Source: Goekera deserti
GTDB taxonomy: Bacteria > Actinomycetota > Actinomycetes > Mycobacteriales > Geodermatophilaceae
NCBI RefSeq assembly: GCF_010685995.1
Contig: NZ_JAAGWK010000009.1
Span: forward strand, 310,001 to 374,000
Length of the DNA stretch: 64,000 nucleotides
Direction of reading: 5' to 3'
The notes beneath the pieces are model-generated. The model worked only from the letters and a program-made list of their open reading frames with translations, was not told where the DNA came from and searched no databases. Positions 26,146 to 34,600 of the stretch are shown here, one piece after another; positions within the stretch are counted from its first letter, which is position 1, and each line of letters begins with the position of its first letter. The position numbers and the translations under genes were made by a program.

Positions 26146-26544
26146 TCACTCCAGATACGTCGTCCAGAAGGCGCGCTCGTCCTCGGTGAACGGGCGGGAG
26201 GAGTCGGTCTCGAAGTCGAAGGCGACCAGCACCGCGACGGCGGACAGTGCGACGTGCGCGTCCTGGCGCAGGTCCTGCTGCAGGGTGACCGACTTCGTGC
26301 CCAGCCGGGTCACCCAGGTCTCCACCTGCACGTGCTCGTGCGGGCGGTAGTACAGCTGGCGCAGGTAGTCGACCTCCAGCCGGCGCAGGATGAACCCGCC
26401 TCCGCGGACGCCACCGTCCACCACCGGCTCGGAGGTCATCGCCACCCGGGCGTCCTCGACCAGGCTCAGCGCGCGGGCGTGGTTGAGGTGGCCCAGCATG
26501 TCCGGGTCGGACCACCGCAGCTGGACCGGGTGCTGGTGCCGCAC
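26146..26544 (-). CDS. acyl-CoA thioesterase, hotdog fold (FadM/YbgC type)
   Basis: A 132-residue single hotdog domain with RWSDPDMLGHLNHARALSLVEDAR near the N-terminus. The Asp and the GH-N of this stretch form the active-site region of 4-hydroxybenzoyl-CoA-thioesterase-like enzymes. It would hydrolyse acyl-CoA esters in the cytoplasm; substrate length is unknown. It starts at GTG 26544, two bases after the stop of the upstream small gene, which suggests one transcript. Confidence 0.85.
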   Translation of the reverse strand: MRHQHPVQLRWSDPDMLGHLNHARALSLVEDARVAMTSEPVVDGGVRGGGFILRRLEVDYLRQLYYRPHEHVQVETWVTRLGTKSVTLQQDLRQDAHVALSAVAVLVAFDFETDSSRPFTEDERAFWTTYLE

Positions 26545-26546
26545 GG

Positions 26547-26786
26547 TCAGACCGTGTCCTCGGAGCGGCGGTGGCCGCCCTGGGCGTCGTCGGGGTCGGC
26601 GTGCTCGGTGCGCTCCTCGGACTCGGCCAGGATGGCGGCGGCCTGCACCTCGGGGTCCAGCGTGCCGCCGACCGCCCCGCCGTCGTCGACCGAGGTCTCC
26701 TCCGGGAGCAGCCGGGCGCGGGCGTGCACGTTCTCCTCGGTGAGGTTGGCGAGCGCCTCGGGGCTGGGGTCCTTGTGGGTGGTCAT
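26547..26786 (-). CDS. small acidic protein of unknown function
   Basis: A 79-residue, strongly acidic protein with no hydrophobic core, probably disordered apart from LDPEVQAAAILAESEERTE, which may form a helix. The ATG has GGAAGGT five bases upstream and the gene is tightly followed by the thioesterase gene. No family is recognised. Confidence 0.6.
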   Translation of the reverse strand: MTTHKDPSPEALANLTEENVHARARLLPEETSVDDGGAVGGTLDPEVQAAAILAESEERTEHADPDDAQGGHRRSEDTV

Positions 26787-26820
26787 GGGACCTTCCTACC
26801 GCCAGCCCCGAGAGCGTGCC

Positions 26821-27078
26821 TCAGAAGCGGTGCTGCTCGGTCCCGATGCCGAGGGCCACGGCGACCTCCTGCACGTTCTGGAACTGCTGGCCGGCGGGCA
26901 GGCGCTGCAGCTGCCCGAGCACGGCGCCGGGTGCGCCGTCGGAGGTCGCCTTGGCGACGAGGGCGTCCCGGTCGGCCGGCCACACCTCCTTGCCCAGGTG
27001 CTCGGCGAGGGCGGTGCGGTGGTCGATGTCGGACTGGTCCACGCCCGGGGAGGTGGCGGACTGGTGGGGGTCGGTCAC
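26821..27078 (-). CDS. DUF2795 protein
   Basis: An 85-residue protein whose second half, WPADRDALVAKATSDGAPGAVLGQLQRLPAGQQFQNVQEVAVALG, fits the DUF2795 pattern: two to three helices with a YP/WPA start and a conserved P-x2-x-F-x-V/N end. Its function is unknown. GTG 27078 has AGGAG seven bases upstream. Divergent from the AraC-type regulator. Confidence 0.75.
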   Translation of the reverse strand: MTDPHQSATSPGVDQSDIDHRTALAEHLGKEVWPADRDALVAKATSDGAPGAVLGQLQRLPAGQQFQNVQEVAVALGIGTEQHRF

Positions 27079-27252
27079 GGGTGTCTCCTGGTGGTCGGTG
27101 AGCGGATGGTCGGCGGGTGCCCTGCGGGTGTGGGGCGGCCGCCGGCGCGCCACTCGCTCCGGTACCCGGGGTCGCCGTCCGCACACCCGGGCGTCCGGCC
27201 GGCCCGCACCGGTCTTCCCCGACGGGGGGCGGGTGGGCCACCATCTGCCGGC

Positions 27253-28062
27253 ATGACCGTGGTGGACGAGTGGGTGCGGCGCCGGCCCGCGCCGCCGCTG
27301 CGCCGGCACGTGGGCTGGTACTCCGGCTGGCGGCAGGACGGCGTGGCCCCGGCGGTGCACCGGGGCCTGCCGTCCCCGTGGCTCACGCTGATCATCACGG
27401 TCGACGAGCCCCTGCAGGTGCGCGAGCACCCGGACCCGGCGCAGCCGGCGGGCACCTTCGACACGCTGCTCGGCGGGCTGCACACCCGGCCGGCGCTGGT
27501 CGCGCACGGCGGGCGGCAGGCCGGGGTGCAGCTGGCCCTGCACCCGCTGGGCGCGCGGGCACTGCTGGGGCTGCCGGCCGGCGAGCTCGCCGGGCGCGAC
27601 CTGCCCGCCGACGCCGTCCTCGGGCCGGCGGCCCACGAGCTGCACGAGCGGCTCGCCGCGGCACCGTACTGGGCGGCACGCTTCGCCGCCGTGGACGACG
27701 TCCTGCTGCGCCTGCTCCGCCACCCGGCGCCCGACGCCGACCTGGCCCTGGCGTGGGAGCTGCTGCTCCGCGGCGCGGGGGTCGGGGCCGTCGCCCACGA
27801 GCTCGGCTGGAGCCCCCGCCGGCTGTCGGCCCGGTTCGCCGTGGACGTGGGCCTGTCGCCGCGGACGACGGCCCGGGTGGCCCGCTTCCACCGCGCCCGC
27901 TGGCAGCTGCAGCGCTCGCCCCGAGCGCCCCTGGCCGGGCTGGCGGTGGGGTGCGGGTTCTACGACCAGGCGCACCTGGCCCGGGAGTTCCGCGCGCTCG
28001 CCGGCCTGTCCCCCACCCGCTGGCTGGCCGAGGAGCTGCGCGCCCCGCCGGCGGAGGGCTGA
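27253..28062 (+). CDS. AraC-family transcriptional regulator
   Basis: A 269-residue protein. Residues 1-150 form a non-conserved sensor domain beginning VRRRPAPPLRRHVGWYSGWR, typical of DUF6597-type N-termini. The C-terminal part (about 180-262) holds two helix-turn-helix units: VGAVAHELGWSPRRLSARFAVDVGLSP and LAGLAVGCGFYDQAHLAREFRALAGLSPTRW, the AraC signature. Its regulon is unknown. The next gene, a VOC protein 51 bases downstream on the same strand, is a possible target. The GC-only palindrome CCGGCCCCGGGGCCGG (28083-28098) lies between them. Confidence 0.88.
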   Translation: MTVVDEWVRRRPAPPLRRHVGWYSGWRQDGVAPAVHRGLPSPWLTLIITVDEPLQVREHPDPAQPAGTFDTLLGGLHTRPALVAHGGRQAGVQLALHPLGARALLGLPAGELAGRDLPADAVLGPAAHELHERLAAAPYWAARFAAVDDVLLRLLRHPAPDADLALAWELLLRGAGVGAVAHELGWSPRRLSARFAVDVGLSPRTTARVARFHRARWQLQRSPRAPLAGLAVGCGFYDQAHLAREFRALAGLSPTRWLAEELRAPPAEG

Positions 28063-28113
28063 GCCCGCCGATCCGTCCAAGACCGGCCCCGGGGCCGGCG
28101 GGATGCTGGGGGC

Positions 28114-28515
28114 ATGAGCACCCCGCCCCCGCCCCAGGTCTGGCCCACGCTGCGCGCCCGCGACGCCCACGCGCTGATCCGCTTCCTCGTCGACGCGTTC
28201 GGCTTCGAGGCGACCGCGGTGTACCCCGACGGCGACCTGGTGGCGCACGCGCAGCTGTCCTGGCCGCCCGGCGGCGGCGTCATGCTCGGGTCGGTGCGGC
28301 CGGCGGACACCGACCGGTGGGCACTGGAGCCGGGCACCTGCGGGGTGTACGTGGTCACCGACGACCCGGACGGCCTGTTCGCCCGGGCGACGGCGGCCGG
28401 CGCCGAGGTGCTGCAGGAGCCGTACGACACCGACCACGGCTCGCGGGACTTCGCCGTCCGGGACCCGGAGGGCAACCGGTGGTCCTTCGGCACCTACCGG
28501 GGCGAACCCCGGTAG
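28114..28515 (+). CDS. VOC (glyoxalase/bleomycin-resistance) superfamily protein
   Basis: A 133-residue protein with one or two beta-alpha-beta-beta-beta units: LRARDAHALIRFLVDAFGFEATAVYPDGDLVAHAQL and, at the end, FAVRDPEGNRWSFGTY, in which Glu or Asp normally supplies a metal ligand. Such proteins serve as isomerases, dioxygenases or resistance binders; this one cannot be specified. The stop codon lies inside a perfect hairpin. Confidence 0.8.
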   Translation: MSTPPPPQVWPTLRARDAHALIRFLVDAFGFEATAVYPDGDLVAHAQLSWPPGGGVMLGSVRPADTDRWALEPGTCGVYVVTDDPDGLFARATAAGAEVLQEPYDTDHGSRDFAVRDPEGNRWSFGTYRGEPR

Positions 28516-28520
28516 GTGCC
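28489..28520 (+). terminator. 14-bp perfect hairpin overlapping the VOC gene's stop codon
   Basis: GGCACCTACCGGGG (28489-28502), loop CGAA, and its exact complement (28507-28520). The TAG at 28513-28515 is inside the right arm, so the last 27 coding bases, stop codon included, double as half of the terminator. Confidence 0.8.
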
Positions 28521-28581
28521 GCGCGGTGCTCGGCGGCCCCGGCCCGGCGGTGCACCGGCCCCAGGCGGAGCGCAGGCGCGG

Positions 28582-28899
28582 TCAGCGGGCGGCGGGCACG
28601 CTCTCCAGGAGCGTGAGGACGACGTCGCTGGAGAGGCCGGCGCCGATGCCGGCGACGGCCAGCACGGCGGCGAGCCCGACGGACAGGCCGTACACCAGGG
28701 CGGGCACCGCGGGTCGCTCGGCGTCCAGCCGCTGCTGGGCGGTACACACCAGCGAGGCACCGAGGGCGGCGGGTGAGGTCACGGTGGGCTCCAGGTGTCC
28801 GGTGCGGTGGACGCCCGCAGCGGGCGTCACCAGGGCAACGGCACCGGGCCCGGCCTCCTGGAGCCGGACCGACCCGTCCGTGGACACGTCCACCCGCAC
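28582..28899 (-). CDS. small membrane protein, unknown function
   Basis: A 105-residue frame ending in a hydrophobic region that may form one or two helices (PALVYGLSVGLAAVLAVAGIGAGL). The N-terminal 45 residues are polar. No family is recognised. Start GTG 28899 has no clear ribosome binding site. The gene follows the DUF1992 gene by 22 bases on the same strand. Confidence 0.5.
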   Translation of the reverse strand: MRVDVSTDGSVRLQEAGPGAVALVTPAAGVHRTGHLEPTVTSPAALGASLVCTAQQRLDAERPAVPALVYGLSVGLAAVLAVAGIGAGLSSDVVLTLLESVPAAR

Positions 28900-28921
28900 G
28901 GGCGGTCCCGGGCCGACCTCG

Positions 28922-29407
28922 TCACCCAGCGTCGCCCTGCCGGGCCCGGCGTCGCAGCCACCCCCGCCGCGCGGGCGGTGCGGGCGTCGGTGGCGGCGGG
29001 ACCGGGCGAGCCGCTCGCCAGTCCGCCACCAGCTGGTCGACGTCGACCAGCGGGGTGACCACGGTCGGGCCGTCCTGCGGACGGCGCCACATCGCCCGGA
29101 CCCGGTCGTTGTAGTCGCCCAGCAGCAGGCGCACCTGCTGCTCGCTGCGCAGGCCCACGATCGTCAGCGGCAGCTCCTCCCACTCCTTGCGCAGCCGCAG
29201 GCCCATCGGCAGCATCACCCGCAGGTCCGGCTCCTGGCGCCGGGCCCACGCCACGGCCCAGTCGTAGCTGGTCTCGGTGCCGGTGCGCTGCGGCAGCGGG
29301 CGGCCGGTGCCGGGCAGGTCGTCGAAGGCACCCCGCTCCCGGGCGGCGCGGATCTGCTCGTCGACCCACGTCTCGAACGTCGTCCCCGACGGCTTGCGCT
29401 CGGTCAC
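28922..29407 (-). CDS. DUF1992 protein (DnaJ-homologue subfamily C member 28-type domain)
   Basis: A 161-residue protein. The domain spans about residues 10-80 with WVDEQIRAARERGAFDDLPGTGRPLP, the defining DUF1992 sequence, and LRLRKEWEELP further on. The C-terminus is a Pro/Arg-rich tail. Function unknown despite the DnaJ-derived name. GTG 29407 has GGAGGG upstream. Divergent from the DUF11 surface protein. Confidence 0.85.
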   Translation of the reverse strand: MTERKPSGTTFETWVDEQIRAARERGAFDDLPGTGRPLPQRTGTETSYDWAVAWARRQEPDLRVMLPMGLRLRKEWEELPLTIVGLRSEQQVRLLLGDYNDRVRAMWRRPQDGPTVVTPLVDVDQLVADWRAARPVPPPPTPAPPARRGWLRRRARQGDAG

Positions 29408-29626
29408 CGGTGTCCCTCCTGCCGTGGTGGTCCCCCCGCCCCAGTCTGCCCACCCACAGCGCCACCGCGCCCTCACCCGTTGAGGTCAGCGACGCGGGCA
29501 CCGGCTCAACGCGCGGCCCGGCGGCGCCGATGCCCAGGTGACGGGCGCAGGTGCCCGGTGGCGGCCGCCACCGGGACCGCTCCCGGTCCGGTCCGCGCGC
29601 GGGCCGGCAGCGCGCAGAGGAGTGTC

Positions 29627-32600
29627 GTGGTCGTGTCGCTCGAGTCCTCCCGTCCGGTCCGGGCAGGGTGGTCCGCCCTGCTGGCCGTCGTGCTGGCAGC
29701 GGGCGTGGCGGTCGTCCACGGCACACCGCCCGCCCGCGCCGCCCAGGACCCGGTGGCCTGCACCAACGCGATCGGGCTGGTCAACGGCGGCTTCGAGGTG
29801 CCGTACCTCCCGCTCGGAGGCCAGGGCTTCTTCGACCAGTCGGTCGTACCCGGCTGGCTGACCACCGCGACCGACTCCTTCATCGAGTTCTGGGGGTCGG
29901 GCTTCAACCAGGTGCCGGCCGCCGTGGGCCGGCAGTTCGCCGAGCTGAACGCCACCCAGCCCTCCACGCTCTACCAGGACCTGCCCACCATCCCGGGCAC
30001 CACGATGCGCTGGAGCCTGCGGCACCGCGGCCGGGAGGGCAACGACACCATGGCCGTGAACATCGGGCCCGCCGGCGGCACGCTCACCGAGCAGCGCCAG
30101 ATCACCGACGGGAGGAACGCCTGGGGCTCGCACTCCGGCCTCTACACGGTGCCCGCCGGCCAGACCACCACCCGGTTCGCCTTCGCGGCGGTCAGCACCC
30201 ACCGGGGCGGCCTCAGCGTCGGGAACTTCCTGGACGACGTCACCTTCGGCACCGCCGCCTGCGTGGTGGCCACCCAGACGGTCACCTCCCCCACCGGGGG
30301 CACCTGGGCCCGGGCCGGTGACGTGCTGACCCACACCGTCACGGCGAGCAGCGGCGGTGGGAACCCGGCCTCCAGCGCCGTCTTCACCGGCACGCTCCCG
30401 CCCGGCGTCAGCTACGTCCCGGGGTCGATCCGGGTCACGTCCGGGGGTGTCACCACAGCGCTCAGCGACGCGCCCGGTGACGACGTGGGCGACTACGACC
30501 TGCTGAACCGCCGGGTCACCGTCCGCCTGGGCACCGACGCCACCAGCTCGGCCGGCGGGCGACTCGACAGCGGCGACGTACGGGTCGTCACCTACCAGGT
30601 GGTGGTCAACCCCTCGATCACGGCCGCGACCGCCACCACCGAACCCACGGTGAGCTTCTTCGACCCGCTGACCGGCAGCACGAAGAACGCCCGGGCCAAC
30701 CCGGCCGTCATCACGCTCAACCCGCTCGCCGACCTGACCACCGCCCTGGTGCGCAGCGGCCCCGGGCCGGTGGTCGCGGGCGCGCCTGTCCGGTACCGGG
30801 CGACCGTGACCAACCCCGGTCAGGCCGCCGAGCCCCGGGGGGAGTCCTCCGCGTTCTCCGCCCGGCTGACCAGCCAGCTGCCCAGCGGCCTCGGCGCGGT
30901 CACCGCGACGGTGCCCGGTGGCACGTGCACGGTCGCGAACGGCACCCTGACCTGCGAGCTGGGCACCATCGCCAAGGGCGAGACCCGGACGGTGACCGTG
31001 GACGGGACCCCCGCCGAGGACACACCGGTCGGCGCCGCGCTGGAGCTGCGGGTCACCGCGAGCACCGCCAGCCGCGACCTCGACGCCACCAACGACTCGG
31101 CGTCGGTCACCGACCCGGTCACCTTCTCCGCCGACCTCGGGGTGACGCTCGGCGCGACACCCTCCGGTCCGGCGGCCGGCACCGACATCACCTACGCGGC
31201 CGTGGTCACCAACCAGGGCCCGTCCCGGGCCCGCACGATCACCCTGACCGACGCCGTGCCGGCGGGCACCTCCTACGCCGGTGGCGACTGCACGTCGTCC
31301 CAGGAGGTCGGCGGGACCGTGCTCCGCTGCCCGGTGCCGGACCTCGGGCGGAAGCAGAGCACCACGGTGACCGTGGTGCTGCGTACCGATCCCAGCTCCA
31401 CCGGGCAGGTCATGAACACGGTGACGGTGTCCGCCGCGACAGCCGACCCGTCCTCGGCCGACAACACCGCCGCGGTGCCCGTGGACCTGACGACCGTGGC
31501 CGATCTCGGGGTCACCCTGACCTCCGTGGCCGGCTCCACCGTCGCCGGCCAGGACGTCACCCACACGGCGGTGGTCGCCAACCGCGGCCCCTCCACGGCG
31601 CGCTCGGTGGGGCTGGCCTACTCCGTCGTCGTCGACGGTGCACCACCGCCGGCCGGCTTCGGCGTGACCGGCTCGGTGCCCGGCGGCAACTGCACGACCG
31701 ACCCCACGCAGGTGGTCGCACCCGCCACCGCGCCCACCGTCCGGTGCACCCTGCCCGAACTGCTGCCCGGGGCGACGGCCACGGTCACCCTGGTGACCCG
31801 CACGGTGCCCGACCGCCCCGGCGCCCTGACCGGCACGGCCACGGCCACCAGCACCACCGCCGACCCGCAGACCGGTGACAACACCCGCAGCCTGACCACC
31901 GCGCTCACGACGCCGTCCGACGTCCGGGCGGTGCTGACGGTGCGCGACACCGACGACGTGGCCCCGACCAACGTCCGGCTCGGCGGCTCGACCACCTTCA
32001 CCCTCGGGGTGACCAACGACGGGCCCGCCACGGCGCGGGGCACCACGGTCTCGATCGCGGTGCCCGCCGGGGCACGGGCCACGCTGGACGCCGGCGGCCC
32101 GTGCGCCGGCCTCGCCGGCTGCACCCTCGCCGCGATCCCCGTCGGCACGACCGTCACCCTGACCGGCACCCTGGACGCCGGGACGGCGGCGGCCGGCGCG
32201 GCGATCGTGACCGCGGTCGCCACCCCGACGACGGCCGACCCCGACCCGGCGAACAACACCGCCGAGGTGGCCCTGCAGATCGGGGCGCCGGCGCTGCAGC
32301 TGTCGGTCATCGGGGCGATCGCCGACCCCCGCCGGACCCTCGGGGCCGGTGTCGGGGACCTCGTGTTCTGGACCTACGTGGTGACCAACACCGGCGACGT
32401 GCCGGTGAGCGGCCTGGACGCGGTGCTCCCGGGGGGTGCCGCGGTGACCGGCGCAACGACGTGCCAGCCGGGCATCCTCCCGGTCGGGCAGACCACGGCC
32501 TGCCGGGCGACGGCCGCCCAGCGGGTCGGGCCGGACGACCTGCAGGCGCTGGAGGTGACCACCACGGTGCAGGCGCTCGGGTCGTGGGGCGGCGGCATCG

Positions 32601-32848
32601 AGCTGCGCACGCCGCCGGCCACCGGGGCCCTGCGGACGGTGCTGCCGCTGATGCTGGTGCCCACCGAGCTGCTGACCGGCCCGGCGCCGATCGACGTCGA
32701 GCTGCGGCCGGCCGCGGCCGCGACGCTGGTCGACTCCCCCGGCGCCCCGGCCGGCAGTGGCCAGCCCGCCCTGCTGGCGACCGCGCTGCTGCTGGTCGGC
32801 GCCGCCACCGCCCTGGCGCTGCGCACCCTGCACCGCCGGCGGGCCTGA
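29627..32848 (+). CDS. secreted DUF11-repeat surface protein
   Basis: A 1,073-residue precursor with a Sec signal peptide ending near ARAA (about residue 42). An N-terminal beta-sandwich begins NGGFEVPYLPLGGQG and includes WSLRHRGREGNDTMAVNIGP. About six DUF11-type beta-sandwich repeats of 110-130 residues follow, recognisable by VTNxGPSxAR and TADPxxADNTA. Near the C-terminus is one hydrophobic helix (PALLATALLLVGAATALALRTL) and an HRRRA tail, but no LPxTG motif. It is probably anchored in the membrane and extends through the wall. AGGAG is four bases from GTG 29627 and ten from GTG 29633, so either may be the start. Confidence 0.85.
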   Translation: MVVSLESSRPVRAGWSALLAVVLAAGVAVVHGTPPARAAQDPVACTNAIGLVNGGFEVPYLPLGGQGFFDQSVVPGWLTTATDSFIEFWGSGFNQVPAAVGRQFAELNATQPSTLYQDLPTIPGTTMRWSLRHRGREGNDTMAVNIGPAGGTLTEQRQITDGRNAWGSHSGLYTVPAGQTTTRFAFAAVSTHRGGLSVGNFLDDVTFGTAACVVATQTVTSPTGGTWARAGDVLTHTVTASSGGGNPASSAVFTGTLPPGVSYVPGSIRVTSGGVTTALSDAPGDDVGDYDLLNRRVTVRLGTDATSSAGGRLDSGDVRVVTYQVVVNPSITAATATTEPTVSFFDPLTGSTKNARANPAVITLNPLADLTTALVRSGPGPVVAGAPVRYRATVTNPGQAAEPRGESSAFSARLTSQLPSGLGAVTATVPGGTCTVANGTLTCELGTIAKGETRTVTVDGTPAEDTPVGAALELRVTASTASRDLDATNDSASVTDPVTFSADLGVTLGATPSGPAAGTDITYAAVVTNQGPSRARTITLTDAVPAGTSYAGGDCTSSQEVGGTVLRCPVPDLGRKQSTTVTVVLRTDPSSTGQVMNTVTVSAATADPSSADNTAAVPVDLTTVADLGVTLTSVAGSTVAGQDVTHTAVVANRGPSTARSVGLAYSVVVDGAPPPAGFGVTGSVPGGNCTTDPTQVVAPATAPTVRCTLPELLPGATATVTLVTRTVPDRPGALTGTATATSTTADPQTGDNTRSLTTALTTPSDVRAVLTVRDTDDVAPTNVRLGGSTTFTLGVTNDGPATARGTTVSIAVPAGARATLDAGGPCAGLAGCTLAAIPVGTTVTLTGTLDAGTAAAGAAIVTAVATPTTADPDPANNTAEVALQIGAPALQLSVIGAIADPRRTLGAGVGDLVFWTYVVTNTGDVPVSGLDAVLPGGAAVTGATTCQPGILPVGQTTACRATAAQRVGPDDLQALEVTTTVQALGSWGGGIELRTPPATGALRTVLPLMLVPTELLTGPAPIDVELRPAAAATLVDSPGAPAGSGQPALLATALLLVGAATALALRTLHRRRA

Positions 32849-32876
32849 CCCCGCAGGACAGCACGCCGCCGACCAG

Positions 32877-32904
32877 GCGCACCCGGTCCCATGACCGGGT
32901 GCGC
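32877..32904 (+). terminator. 12-bp perfect hairpin after the DUF11 gene
   Basis: GCGCACCCGGTC, loop CCAT, GACCGGGTGCGC, starting 29 bases after the stop codon. The right arm and its flank are duplicated with two changes at about 32913-32935. Confidence 0.7.
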
Positions 32905-33012
32905 TTGGCGTAGTACCGGGTGCGCCTGGCGTCGTCCGGCGGCTGCCCGTGGCGCCGGGGGACCCCCTGCCCCTCCGGGCGGACGCAGGTGGCCCGGCCG
33001 CGCTCTGGCCGC

Positions 33013-33104
33013 CTGATCCCACCGGGCCGAGCCCACTGAACCCACCGGGCCGAGCCCACTGATCCCACCGGGCCGAGCCCTGTGATCCCGCCGGGCGGAG
33101 CCCT
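33013..33104. repeat. four 23-bp tandem repeats
   Basis: Units start at 33013, 33036, 33059 and 33082; the consensus begins CTGATCCCACCGGGCCGAGC. The fourth is the most diverged. The period is not a multiple of three, which argues against a coding origin. Confidence 0.85.
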
Positions 33105-33640
33105 CGGGCCACCCGCGCCGCGGCGGAGTTCCTCGGCTCGACGCTGTCGGTGCGGCTGACCTGTTCGGCGGATGCCCGTGACCCCGCGGGGCCGATCGGC
33201 CTCCGGTGACCCGTCGGTGGTGCCCGGTCCCGACGGAACGGGGGCCGCACGCCCCGGCACGAGCGGCCGCGACCGGCCCGCGGGCCCAGGACGACGACTG
33301 CCTCGGGTCGCCCAGGCGGGAGGCGACACCGGTGGGAGCGTCCCGGGGCCGGGACGCGGGGCACCGCACCTGCCGTGGCGCCTCCCCGACCCCGCCTCGC
33401 CCCTCCCGCCCACCGACCACGACCAGCTGCTCACGCGCTGCCGAGCTGCGCTCCCCCGCGGCCCGGGGCCGGAGGGACCGCGCGGTACCGCCCACGTCCG
33501 GAGGGGCAGACGGACGTGGGCAGAGCACGAGGTGCCGCCGCCACCGGACGCAGCGGGCGACGTCCTGCACATGCCCCTGGGATGGCCGGCACAGCCGTTG
33601 CCGTCGGCACGGAGTCCGACGTGGCGACGGGACGCCGGCA

Positions 33641-33695
33641 GCACGCAGCCGCGCGCCGGACCGAGGAGTCCTCGGTCCGGCGCGCGGCTGCGTGC
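33641..33695. terminator. 55-bp perfect palindrome 15 bases beyond the tadC stop
   Basis: Bases 33641-33667 are the exact reverse complement of 33669-33695, with a single central G. As RNA it would form a very stable hairpin from either strand, most simply read as the terminator of the pilus operon. Confidence 0.75.
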
Positions 33696-33709
33696 CCGTC
33701 GGTGCGGCG

Positions 33710-34600
33710 TCAGCCCAGCGAGGCCGACAGCCCCATCACGGCGGGCCCGACGACGACGATCAGCAGGGCGGGCAGGATGCAGACCATCAGCGGGAAGGTG
33801 ACCTTGACCGGCACCTTCATCGCCGCCTCCTCCGCCCGCTGCCGGCGCTTGACGCGCATCTCCTCCGCCTGCACGCGCAGCACGTCGGAGATCGAGACGC
33901 CGTAGGCGTCGGCCTGGTTCACCGCGCCCACGAAGCGCTGCACGTCGGGCACGTGCGAGCGGCGCACCAGCGCCTCGTAGGCCTCGCGCCGGGGACGACC
34001 CACCGAGATGTCCTGCACGGTGCGGGTCAGCTCCTCGGCCAGCGGGCCGGTGCCGTTGGCGGCGGCCCGGGACAGCGCCGCCTCGAAGCCCAGACCCGCG
34101 GCCACCGAGATCACCATCTGGTCCAGCACGTCGGGCAGCTGGCGGGCGATCTTCTGCTGCCGGTCCTTGCCGCGCGCGGAGAGCACGAGCTCGGGCAGGT
34201 GGTAGACGCCGATCGGGGCCAGCAGTAGCACGAGCGCGCTGAGCGGGCCGGGCGAGCCGAGGAACCACAGCCCGGCGAGGGCGCCGACACCGACGCCCAG
34301 CCAGACCTTGGCCCACAGCACCCGCATCATCGTCCAGCCCTGGGGCCAGCCCGCGACGTCGAGCAGGCGGCGCACCCGCCGGGCCGCCACCTCGGGGGTG
34401 AGCGTGCGCAGCAGCGCGCCGGAGCCGGTGCCGCGGGACTCCAGTGTCCCGGTCTGCGCCACGACGGTGCTGGCCAGGCCGCGGGTGAGGTTGCGGCGGG
34501 CGATCGACGTCGAGCGGCCGGTGCTGCGCAGCGACCGGTGGAGCAGCCAGGCGAGCGGCAGCACGACCGCCAGCACCGCGGATGTCACGACGACGTCCAT
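33710..34600 (-). CDS. tadC: Tad pilus inner-membrane platform protein TadC
   Basis: A 296-residue type II secretion F-domain protein. It has hydrophobic segments near the N-terminus, in the middle (WLGVGVGALAGLWFL, ALVLLLAPIGVYHL) and at the C-terminus. The cytoplasmic T2SSF domain includes RQLPDVLDQMVISVAAGLGFEAALSRAA. With TadB it forms the membrane platform that passes force from TadA to the growing Flp fibre. The ATG overlaps the tadB stop by one base (TGATG). Last gene of the locus. Confidence 0.9.
   Translation of the reverse strand: MDVVVTSAVLAVVLPLAWLLHRSLRSTGRSTSIARRNLTRGLASTVVAQTGTLESRGTGSGALLRTLTPEVAARRVRRLLDVAGWPQGWTMMRVLWAKVWLGVGVGALAGLWFLGSPGPLSALVLLLAPIGVYHLPELVLSARGKDRQQKIARQLPDVLDQMVISVAAGLGFEAALSRAAANGTGPLAEELTRTVQDISVGRPRREAYEALVRRSHVPDVQRFVGAVNQADAYGVSISDVLRVQAEEMRVKRRQRAEEAAMKVPVKVTFPLMVCILPALLIVVVGPAVMGLSASLG

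Larger units (their letters stand above)
32849..33709. other. 861-bp gene-free region between the DUF11 gene and the Tad locus
   Basis: Open frames here are Arg/Pro/Gly-rich with no family pattern, and I read the region as non-coding. It holds the hairpin after the DUF11 gene, a partial copy of that hairpin's arm (32913-32930), a four-copy 23-bp repeat, and a 55-bp palindrome next to the tadC stop. Confidence 0.6.

Noticed and set aside
28526-29626. Upstream extension of the DUF11 protein by about 370 residues
   Set aside because: The extension is Arg/Pro-rich and overlaps two minus-strand genes, while a good signal peptide and ribosome binding site begin at 29627.
33105-33640. Possible small genes in the region before the tadC palindrome
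   Set aside because: Frames on both strands lack ribosome binding sites, hydrophobic cores and family patterns.
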